Source of the DNA: Salticus scenicus
Lineage: Eukaryota > Arthropoda > Arachnida > Araneae > Salticidae
Assembly: GCA_963930645.1 (NCBI GenBank)
Contig: OZ005648.1
Location: forward strand, 156,139,035 to 156,203,034
Length of the DNA stretch: 64,000 nucleotides
Direction of reading: 5' to 3'
Shown: piece by piece, positions 40,714 to 52,800 of the stretch
Layout: each line of letters begins with the position of its first letter
Numbering within the stretch: position 1 is the stretch's first letter
The notes under the pieces: model-generated
Told to the model about the DNA's origin: nothing
Database searches by the model: none
The model's input: only the letters and a program-made list of their open reading frames with translations
Position numbers and translations under genes: made by a program

Positions 40714-43700
40714 CACTTAAAAAACATTATTCTGAAACATAAAATTTACAAGTGTAATGTTCACTGAGATATGAGCATTTATAGTAAGTATTTTTTTACT
40801 GTGCATGTGCAAAAGATAGCAAAAATTTTATTACATAGGTTATTGACTAGATCATGGCCCGAAATTTCAGCTTAGATTACACTCACTGAAAAAAAAAAAA
40901 AAAAAAAAAAAAGTTACTCGCCACAAAATATGATTAACTTACATTATTTTTTATGTATAAGGTGACCAGAATTTTCTATTGGAAAAAGAGGAGAAATTAC
41001 GCAATGTCTTTTATTTTATAAGAAAATAGAAGACATTCAATTTTGTAAAAGAAGTAATTTTAGAGGACATAAAATTGAATGAAAATGATTATAAAAACCG
41101 ATTCAAAAGCTACTTTACACAAGTGGTGGAAACATTTCTATTTCAAATGAGGAATTTGGATCAGTACACCTTAATTTAAATTAATAATATACGGATACGA
41201 GAGGAAAAATCTCTAATTTTTATAGCTGTCACTTCTTTTTTTTTTTTTCTTGTGGTACTTTCATGCAGTTACATAAAACAAGTTAGTATACATTTTTTTT
41301 TTTTTAAATTAAAATCATAATCATATGATAAAAAATAAAATTGGCAAATGAAAAAATAAAATTAATATTCGGCAGATGAAACAATTTGTTTTAACGAACA
41401 GTCATTCTTTATCAACCTTTCATAAAAGTATTCTCACAAGTATAACCTAAATTAGTCTTATTAGTTAATAAGTTTTTAAAGTAGGCGTATAGAGGGGATT
41501 TTTTTCACATGTCTACATTTTGTTCATTGAAGAAAACAGTCGCTTTGTGGGAGCGTTTTTGCCAGAAGGACATAAAATGAATTCAACTATCATTTGCATA
41601 TTTTTTTGAGGATGTGATAGTGTTATCATTGTGGCAAAATTGTCTGCACTAGGCCTCTAAGCCTGAGTAGGAGAGTCCTCTGTGGAATCTTTATAAGAGG
41701 TCCTAGTCTATATTTACGCTAGTTTCGTGGAAAACCACAGAAAACTCATAACATCTAAGCCAACAAGCTCGACTGGGTATCAAACCCAAACCTCATGTAT
41801 ACCAGCTTTGAAGACAGAACCTCTTGGTCACTGGTGAGCCTATTTTTATAAAGGATTATTATTCATGCAAAAGTGAAAACACACGTTAACCCACTGCCTA
41901 CCAACCTGAGCACCACCTTCTTATGATTTCATGATAATTTCAATAGCGATTCCATTTTCTGGATTAAAGAATCGTACAAATATAGGGAATACTTTTATTT
42001 CTTGGTGATTCGAAGAATCTGAATAGATATAAACCATAGTATGCTTTGGCAAGTTTATTAGAAAGTTGTTCTTTTGCGAACCTATCGCAGAAAAAAGTTA
42101 GTGTTCACCGTTCGGTACAGCTGACAGGCGATTGAGCTTCTCAGTTTTGCGAAATTTTGTAAATTAAGGACTAAATCCTTTTCATTTGAAAAAGAGCACA
42201 GAGGACGAAAAACATAAAAAATCATATTTAGTCCTATAATTTATTTTTTTATTTTTTTATTTAATTTTTTTTTCCGTTTAAGAGGGCAGAGCTTTGAAAA
42301 AGCAGACTGTCCTCTTAAAAAGAGGAAGTCTGGTCACCTTACCTAAGATTAACATGATTTTATGTTTTAAAATCGATAATTCTTTTTTTTTTTTTGGTAA
42401 CACCGTATACTATAAGAATTCTATTTACATTTAGACCAAAATTTTATACTTGCCACAGTAAAATTTCCACTCGCCAATGGCGAGCTGGCGAGTGGAAATT
42501 TTGCACCCTGGACTAAATATATTGGATAACTTTTGTCAAAAGTTCATTTGAATAGAGTGAAAATTAAGCAAATTATCGGTAAAAGAATGAGCTAGATTTT
42601 AGGTATTTTCTAGAGTTAGAAATTCATAAGGGATTTATCACATGCTGTGTAATTTTGTGAAAAACCTCTTATGAACTCTCAAATCTTTTAAAAAAAAAAA
42701 AAAAAAAAAGTTTTAATAATTTAACAGAATATTTATTTTTATGTATAAAAAATAACAAAATTAAAAGCAGACAATCAGCATTTCCTACTAGCTGCTTTGG
42801 TGTAAAATATTAATAAAATATAAACATTTCGACCTTCTCATACTCCCCCCCCCCCCCCCCTCAAAGGGAAAAAAAACAATTTTTTTTATACTGTCTGTTT
42901 CGATACTGATTATTATTAATCTTCTTTTCTTTTTCTTTAAAAAAAAAAAAAAAAAAAACGATTTTGATGAAATTCTGGCAAAAGCAGAATTTAGTTGTTT
43001 AGTATGGAGAACTATCAGTGTTTTTTTTTTTTTTTTTCCAAATTATAACATCGCTTTCAAATTATTCAGTTATATTTTCGATAAATTTTTGATTTTGATA
43101 AATGTCCAACTATTGTAAAACTGGTATTGTAAAAATCCGTAGATTGAGACTGATAGTCCTCTATACTAAAAAAAAAAACTTACTAATTTCACAAAAATTG
43201 GTCCAAAAAATTCAAAACTGGATCGACTGTTTGTAACTTTTTATCCTAGTTTTGATTTTGATATTTTGAATCAAAAATAAAAATAAAACCTGTTTTAAAT
43301 AATTTTTTTCCTCACTTTTTTTAAAAATGCAATTATTATTTAGTATTAAAAGTGATTTCTTCTTATTTTTCTGTGCTTTGTTTGTAATTTATAAAATTAT
43401 GTTTTTAAGAATTTAATTTCCATTCTAGGCCTACAACAGTTGTACTCAGTCGTTTGAAGAACCTCCAACTATTGCTCAACGTATTGGGAGAATAGGAAAA
43501 GTAATATTTGATCTAGCACTTTTTGTGTTTAAATGTTTAAAAAATTAACATAAATCTTCTTTCTTCTCTGATTATTTATCAAAATGTTTTTAAATTTTTT
43601 ATTTACATAGAACTTAATGTCACATAATGTAATTTGTCCCTTCTTTATTTATGAACAGTCAGCCAAAATTATAGATATATTCTGTTAATTTGCTATCAAA

Positions 43701-46043
43701 TGTTTGCCATTGAGGAATTATGTTATCATTATTAATCTTTTAATAACTTGTCATTCATTTGTGATGATTTAATGTGATCAAAATAAATTTAGAATATTAT
43801 GCATTTTCTAACTTCATTTTGTGAAACTTCATGATTGTTCCTATGAGTAAATGTTCATCAATGATCTATATTTATTAAAGGAATGATTGTGTATGCATTA
43901 TTCATCTGTTTGCTTCCAATGGCTAGGGAATCTATCATACATTAAATGTCTGAAAAATTTTCCTAGAAAGATTTAATTTGCATCTCAGTATATGGTCTCT
44001 GAGTTTTTAACCAGATTTTATTATTATTTACCTATTTTTTTAAAAGGCTTTTTGTATTTTCTGGATCTAGAAACAATTGAGAAAAATCATTTAATTTCAA
44101 ATTATGCCTGATAAAGTAAATTTTTCTCACTTTTTAATAAGCTTATTTTTGAAGTCGTAAAGCTATTTTTAGAATTTGTATGCTAATTTTCTCCCTTTTT
44201 ATTATTTAAAGAAGGATTAATTAGAACAATAACCAAGTGTAATTTATTTTTTATATATCTACTGTTTAATTTTCAAATAGTTTATTTAATTTGTATATTT
44301 GAGAGCAAAATGTATAACAATTTTTCAAGGTCATTTCAGACATTCAGCTGTAACCCCCTCCCCCAATAATAAATAAATTATAAGTTTTTATTAAAAAGTT
44401 TTGGATTATTGAAATTGTTTCTGAGTGTAGATATATTTTGAATTTAATTTTTTAATTAAAAATTACTGTGGATTTTCTGTATTATTATTTTCTGTATGTT
44501 TTTAAAAAGATAAAACCTACCCTGATTTATTATATTTATTTTTAAAAGAAGTATTTAGTCCTAAATCAGAACTTTTAGATCACAGAAAATTGCAAATCAT
44601 GATATTAAAATGTATAAAGGGATGAATAAAATAAAACCATGCCCCAAATACTTGAACAGATGTTCTTAATTTATGCAATATTTTATTTTACACTAGCAAA
44701 CCTGTGTGAAATTGTTGCACTTTATTTCTTTTCTTATTTACCTTTTTGAAACTCATAAATATTGTACAGTTTCACCACCTAATTTAAATTTAAAATTTTT
44801 ATTGCCAAGATTGCTATGGCATTTTATTTATTTTGGCATAATCTTTTGTTAAAAAAAAATTCCTATTTTGATTATACTTTTTTAAGATTGCATTTTTAAG
44901 TCAATTTATGATAATAATTCATATTCTGTATATATCTTTAAACTATTGCTAGGTTTAAATTGATGCTTGCAAAGATTCTGAAGAAGCAACTTTTAAAAAT
45001 AAATTTTTCGATAAAATAATGTAATCATACAAATGTCGTCATTTTTTCTTATTAGTTCATCGAGCTGAGTCCGCGTGCTTAAATATTGTTAATTTTTAAA
45101 TATTACGTTTTATCTTAACATATTTTATTAATTTCACCAATATTGTAACGTTTCGACAAAAAATAATTGTAACTGTTCAACGTTAGAGAAATATTATATA
45201 GATTATTGGATATAAAAATTTGAGTTAAAATTTTTTTTTAAAAAATACGCGAGTTATTGTTGTAAGATATCTTTTTTAAATGCCTCTGTTTATTTTCACT
45301 GTAGGGAAAAGGTAAAAAGTCTAAAAGTGCTGTTGATACACCTAAAGGATATGAGGAAAATACTTTTCCAGTTATCAAAAATAAACTTAAAACTCTTGAT
45401 GTTTTTGCTGGTTGTGGAGGTAATTAATTTTTGTTAACTTTTCTATGGTGATTAAGTTATTGATGAAAAGTTTTTTCTATTATAACATAACCTCAAAACT
45501 TAGAAGATTATAAAAGAATCTAAAAATATTTTAACTCCTGGTTATTTATGTGATACATATTCGCTTACATAATTGAGGTAGTTTTGCAATAAAATTACAA
45601 TTAAACGTTTTTCCCCCTACTTTCTTCTGTATTGATAGGAAGAAAGTATAGAACAAAATTTTTGACGGTTTTACATATTTTCAAAAAATCCAAAACACTA
45701 TTTGACTGTTTTTAGAAAATATCTGTGTGTATGTTGTGACAAAAATTTTGAGGCAACTCTAAAGAAAAAACAAATGCGTAAAATTCCATAGAAATTTATA
45801 TTTAGACACTAATTTATGGGAAGATGCAACTATTAATTTCCTGTATTCAGTATTTTCTTATAGAAATTCACATAATTTAACTCAAAACTATCGATGACGA
45901 ATGCAGATGATTTTCATCTCACAGAAAAATGTAACTCTAAATGTTGAAACAAAGTCAAATTTTTTTGTTTTCCAAACATCTTAGAAAATGCATTTCTTTA
46001 AAAAATATTTATTTGTTTGTTTATTGTTAAAATGAAAAAAAAA

Positions 46044-46079
<36 letters not shown>

Positions 46080-46787
46080 ATAAAGATGATCCATTAAGCA
46101 CAGTAGAAGCCAAGCAACACCGAAGACACAAGACCACCGAAACACCAATGACCAACAAGATAAAAAAAAAAAAAAAATAATAATAATAATCAGTGGATGA
46201 AATACACCAATGCAAAGAAACCAGATCTATTAACCAACAGCCCGCAAAACAAGCGAATCAATAAAGTAACACAACAAATCCCAACTCAAAACCATAAACC
46301 TATCAAAATCAATGAAAAAACAACCCAAGAAACACAAGATAGGAAGTAGGAGGCAGGCGGCAAGACTTGCCTGTGGGGTTAAACTAGTTTCACGCCGGCA
46401 ACACTCCCCCAGCCTGCCACGACCAGAACAGGAACCATATGGATCTAAAAAAGCAAAACCCCAAAGCAGATGAACAACAATGAAACCACGAAGCAACAGT
46501 GAAATTCACAGATTGATCACATTGTGTTTAACAGTATTATTAGAACATTAAATATAGTTGACAACTCAAAAAGGAAGAATCTGAAATTTTATTGGAAAAA
46601 GTAAGTTTGCATAGTAATACAAAGCAAATGCAACAAGCCTTCTAGTTTTTTTTAAATTTAATTTCACAAACCCACCCAACCATCCAGCCTTATATATATA
46701 TATATATATATAATAAAGATGATCTATTAAGCATAGTAGAAGCCAAGCAACAGATACAAGATCACTGAAACACCAATGACCAATAAG

Positions 46788-46820
<33 letters not shown>

Positions 46821-49800
46821 CCATCAGTGGATGAAATACACCAATGCAAAGAAACCAGATCCACCAATTAACAGCCCGCAAAACAAACAAATCAATAAAG
46901 TAACACAACAAATCTTAACTTAAAACCATAAACATATCAAAATTAATGAAAAAACAACCCAAGAAACACAAGATAATATATATTGATAACTGTTTTAAAT
47001 TATCACATATATATGGTTCAACCACACGTTTTAAAGGTAATGACAAATTCTTTTAAAAACTACTGATATTGAAAATTTTCACCCCGGAAGGAAAGAGACG
47101 CTCCTACATGTACAAAAATTTTGTAGACATCCATATTATAAATAAATTTTTAATTTTCAAAATGATTGGTTAAAAGATGAAAAAGAATGTAATGACACTA
47201 CCACATATTGAGCAATATGCATCAAAAGTTGACAGATACCAATTTATGTCAGGGTGCAATTAAATATAAATGAAATTCTGTGTATTAATTCTTAAACTAG
47301 AGCTGCCACAAAATTTTTGTCACATATGCAGACAGACAAACATCACTCTGAAAATGGTCAAAATGCATTCATGACTTCTTAAAACATAAAATTGTTAAAA
47401 ATTATAAAATAAAATTTTTTACAAATCCAATACTTTTTTAGGAATTTAAAATATAATAACAATTTATAATTAGAAAAATTAGAATTAAAAAAAAAAAAAA
47501 ATGTTATTTATTTATTGTAATTTTTATTGTGTTAAAAGTAATTAATAAGAAGAATTTGAATAATGAACTTGATATTTTAAATTTTAACTTCACAATTAAA
47601 GATATTTGCAGCTCAATATTGTACTAAAGCATATTTAAAACTTTAAGAATCTTTTTATGGTTGGCTTTAGTTTTTGATATTTTTTCTGTACAAAGTTTCA
47701 TATTTTAAAAATATAATATTGAAAACACAACATATATATAATACTTGCATTTATTTCATTAATATTATTTTATTTTTTCCTCATTTGCAATATTTGACAA
47801 TTTATTCTTGAAAAATGTTCCAAAATTATTTAATTTTCAATTAAAAATATTTTTATGACATATTTAAAATTCACTCACATTACACCAATTATGAAATACA
47901 CAAATAAATTATATGAAAAACAAATGAAAGAAGTTAAATGATATTTCTGAATTTTTGTTCATTTTCCTATAATTTTTTTTATTTTAATGTATGTTCATCA
48001 CTTATTACTCTTATTACTCTTTTAACGATAACATTTTTTTTTATTTTCAGGGCTTTCAGAAGGATTTCATCAAGCTGGTATTGCAGAATCCTTGTGGGCA
48101 ATCGAAAGAGAAGAATCAGCTGCTCAAGCTTTCCGATTAAACTTTCCCAATTGCTCTGTTTTTAATGAGGACTGCAACTTTTTATTGAGATTAGTTATGG
48201 ATGTAAGCTGTATATATGTTCTATGTAATATAGTAATATAATATTATCAGTGCAAAAATTTTAAATTTAAAGATGATTTAATTTCAGTATTCAATTATTC
48301 TGATCAAAAACGAAGACCACCCAAATCAAACCAAAAAAGAAAAAAAAAGAAAGTCTAAATGAATTGTAGCAAATTGGAATGAGAATAATCTGGTGTGTCA
48401 CTCACACGACTTTCTCTTACACTGAAATTTAATACTATAAATACAGGTTGCAGATTACTAGGTAAGATAATGAGTACTGTATGTAAAACTGTGTTAAACA
48501 ATTCAAATTAGGCTTCGGAAGAGTTTTATATGATAATTAGTTCTGTGTGAGGGGGGCTACCGCCCCCCTCAACCCCCGTTTCATTAATGCACCTACATTT
48601 ATATAGAATTTAACTCGGTTATTAAAAAATAAGTCTGTTTAAAAAAAAAAAAAATATTAAAATTATTATTTAAAAAAATTATCTTTCATGATAATGCAGA
48701 CGATTTTCATATCAGAGAAGTAGTATAACACTAAATATCCAAAAAAAGTCCATTTTATTCTCAATATTTGAAAAAAAAAAAAAAAAAAAGAAATTTAAAT
48801 TTTTTTTTTTCATTAAAAGTAAAAAAAAATCGGTAAATTTGTTTTAAATTATCGCAGATCGATGGTTCAACCATTCGTTTTAAATATCACTTACAAACTT
48901 TGAATAAACACCACAAAATGCAATAAACTCGCAACAATTGTTTCGGGTCGAAAAAACACACGACCCTTCATCAGGCGAATAAAGTAAGCACGAGTGCTGC
49001 AATCAAAGCATGCCGCTTTGACTGCAGCACTCGTGCTTACTTTATTCGCCTGATGAAGGGTCGTGTGTTTTTTCGACCCGAAACAATTGTTGCGAGTTTA
49101 TTGCATTTTATGGTGTTTATTCAAAGTTTGTAAGTAATATTTTTTACAATGCCAGTTTTGTGGTGCTTTTTTATTACATTCGTTTTAAAGGTATTGGGGA
49201 GCTCTTTCGAAAGATAGCCATCATGAAAATTTACTCCCCTCGAGGGGGGACTTTTCCCCCGGGAGGGAAGGCGAGGCTCCTACATACACAATTTTTTTTC
49301 CCTGTTGACTATCTCTATTACGAAAAATATATATCCGTTTCATTTGGTTTAGTGCAGTCTATAGACGTTAAACTCTACTTACCTGCAATTTCCCCCATAG
49401 ACGTAATGTATTAGAATTCTCTTGATTGTCCCTGTACACGAACCATTTGCTTGATCTTAACGAAATTCTTACTGTAGCATCCTTATATGATACACATTTA
49501 GAATACCAAGTTTGAACTTTCTGCCATAATTTGTTTTTGAGATATACTGATAACAGACAGACACACAGACTCACAGACATACACACAGACACACACACAA
49601 ACATACACACAGACATACACACAGACCATTTGCTAAAAACATGATTTTCGTATTCAGGGGACCTCAGAACATGTAAATATAATAAAAACTCGCGTTCGAA
49701 AATTTGACCCAAAAACAATACTTTCTCTACCTTATGGGTAAGAGAAAGTAAAAAAGCATTATTTGCATTCTAACGTTTTCAAGGGCCTGGTAGAATGCAA

Positions 49801-52800
49801 ATATGCTAAAAAATGGGTGATTTTCTGTCACAAAGAAAGCAAAAGCTAAGAATTTCTTTGTTCACAGGCTCGAAACATCCATAGTAAAACCAGAAAAAAT
49901 GAAGATAAAAATAAAACACCTCACTAAAAATGATAATCCATTAACCATTTGAAAACGTAGATCAAAATAAACTCACCACTACAAATATTAATAATCCAAA
50001 AGTACTTAAAAAAATTATTGAAAAAGGCAACTAAAAGTAATGAAAACCGAGACACATGTAAAAATTTAACAAGCAGTTATAAGTTAAAAGCACAGTTAGT
50101 CAGTTCAAAATAGCAGTGAACATGAAGTAAAATAAAGAATTCACAAAGCTATTTAGGTCGAATCCTAACGCAAATTAGGATTCAGATTATTATAGTTAAT
50201 AAGGATTCATTTATTATTGTAACATGAATAGTGCTGCCATCTACAGTAATTTTATGAAATTAATGGAGAAATTAAATGAAAAAATAATAAATAAATAAAA
50301 TGAATAAATAATAAAATAAAAAGAAATAAAATACATATAATGTCTGTACATAATGGCCAGGTAGAATTGAACAAAGTAAAAGACAAAAACCTATATATGT
50401 ATACAGGGCCCGAATTTTCGACTCAGATTACACTCGCCGAAAAATTTTTCGACTCACCACAAAATGAAGTTGTCATTCCCCCCCCCCCCTAACAATTTGA
50501 AATGCTTTTACAAAGTGCTTAAAATTATATTTTTTGAAAGTGTGTCATTTATCATCATGTCTCATAATCATCTATAATTATAAATCATTGTAATGTATTG
50601 TATTTGAGATTTGAAAAAGATTAAAATGTCTAATAACATAAATGTAAAGAGTCATTAAAGAAAAAAAGAAGAAGAAGAAAATAAGCTCTTTGTTAAACAA
50701 TATCATGTGAAAATCTTTTTATTATGAAAGATTAAGCTTGCCTATTTAACTTTTTAGTCGGAAATGTCTTTTTTGTCCATTTTATTTTTGTAATCAGACG
50801 GAATGTCGATGTGTATAACTTGTTCATTATTGTCATTTGAAATAGCCATTTCAGAATAACTTTTTCGATAAAATCGTTCTTACATGCCTATAAATCATTA
50901 CAAGCGCAAATCCTTGGTGTTTCAGTAAAAAACTGAAAAATGTGAACTGTGTTTTGATCATTTTTCAACAAAATAAACGTAGGCAGTATCTTTAAAAGGG
51001 CTCGGGTTCATTTTCATGCGCCATTATCGCATAGGCAAACTTTCACATTTCTCTTTTCTCGTATAGTGGGCGACAGGTAGAGAGATTCTCTGTTCGTCTA
51101 TTCTCACTCTGATTGGAGAAATCACTGTGGGAGAAACGAAACTGCTGAAGAGATTAAAACTTTTATGCATGCACTGAGCATTTTTCCTTTCTCAGGTTGG
51201 AATTAAATACGAGGTTATAAGATGACAAGATTTTGCCATATTTAAATCTATAAAAAGAATGTTTTCTGTCACTGTATCATGTAAGAATTCTATCTGTAAC
51301 TAGACCAAATTTTTACTCGCCACAGTAAAAATTCCACTCGCCAATGGCGAGCTGGCGAGTGGAAATTTCACGCCCTGATATATATGTATAATAATGAGTT
51401 ATTATATGTAGTAAAAGCCAAGCAACAGATACAATATCGCTGAAACCACATAGATCAATAAGAGTGAATTTTTTTCAAGTAGGAGAAGCTCAGAAAGGTG
51501 AAAAAAATTCTTCAGGAGAGACCTTTTTCACCCTTGAGCACCAATGTACGATTTCGTTCACTAGTGGTTATAATAGCAAATCACTAGTGGGGCCCCCTAT
51601 TGTACATGAAATTAATTGAAGTAAAATTTAAAATGGAATAGACTATTAAATACAAACTAACAAAGAATCTAACAGAAAACAACCTTAATAAACAAAACAT
51701 AATAAACAGACAATATTCACAGGATGATATGTTTGGAGTCACATGTATTAAAAAAAGCATATTAATTCAGGGGTTTATTTGTTTATGGAGTAAAACAAGG
51801 AAAATTCAAGGTTTAGTGGTTCATAGCTGATAAAGAATAATGAAACTTATATCAATATGGATATTTATTATGTGTGTAAGAGTATTATTACTAATTTTAA
51901 GAATAGTTGACAACTCAAATGAAAAAACTTAACATTTAAAGGAAAAAGAAATAATGCATATTAATACTAGGTAAATGCAACAGGCCTTCTGCTTTGTTTT
52001 TAGATATTTAATTTCACATTCCCACCCAACCATCCAGCCAAACACCACCACCCATAATGCTTTATAATTTTTTGGTTAAAATACACATATGTGCACTCTT
52101 TTTTTTTTATTTATTTATGTACTGACAGAGACATTATATTATATATATAATTTGATGTATCACTTTGTATAGCTACTTGTGTTATTTTGAAATCAAACTG
52201 TATTTTGAAATTAAATTTTATTTTTTTGTTCTTTTGTGCTTCCGTTTTGATTATTTAAAATAATTTTTGTAAGATAAAATAGTATTAAAAATATATTAGT
52301 AAACACCTTACTTTGACTTCATCATTACTTGCAAGAAGCTTTTCTTGGGAGGATCCTTGCAAACTTGTTGAAGTGGGCCTTGGCTATTTATAGCATCCTT
52401 TTGATCTTTCAGCAGGTAGCACCACTTGGTAAGAATGTCAAAAATGATATAAAATATGCCAAATACACCGCTGCTCTTGCTAGAACATATCAGTGCAATA
52501 AATATAAATTTAACAAAATAACAAAAATAGCCAACTATAACAACCCTATGTACACGTTCTATAGAGAAACCATTGAGATAATTAAAAATCAGGCTGCCGT
52601 TAATGACCATGAGCCCGCCAAGATCAATCCCCAGTGGCGCTACCTGCTGAAAGAGCAAGAGGATGCTATAAATAGCCAAGGCCCACTTCAACAAGTTTGC
52701 AACTGATAAAGGGGAGGATCCTCCCAAGAAAAGCTTCTTGCAAGTAATGATGAAGCCGAAGTAAGGTGTTTACTAATATATTTTTAATTAATTGTGCTTC

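Larger units (their letters stand above)
48760..49750 (-). repeat. Reverse copy of the interspersed repeat, split by the 49.0 kb palindrome
   Basis: The right part runs from 49177 to the 'agagaaagta' end at 49750 and includes CAGA/TCTG runs (49556-49625) and a C/G-run block at 49236-49272. The left part (48760-48884) continues the same unit. The 13-base string cattcgttttaaa sits on both sides of the insertion. Confidence 0.7.

Noticed and set aside
46027..46496. Two - strand frames of 62 and 88 codons
   Set aside because: They fall within the Penelope-like 3' repeat and its (TA)n/poly-A tracts; other copies of the repeat do not keep the frames.
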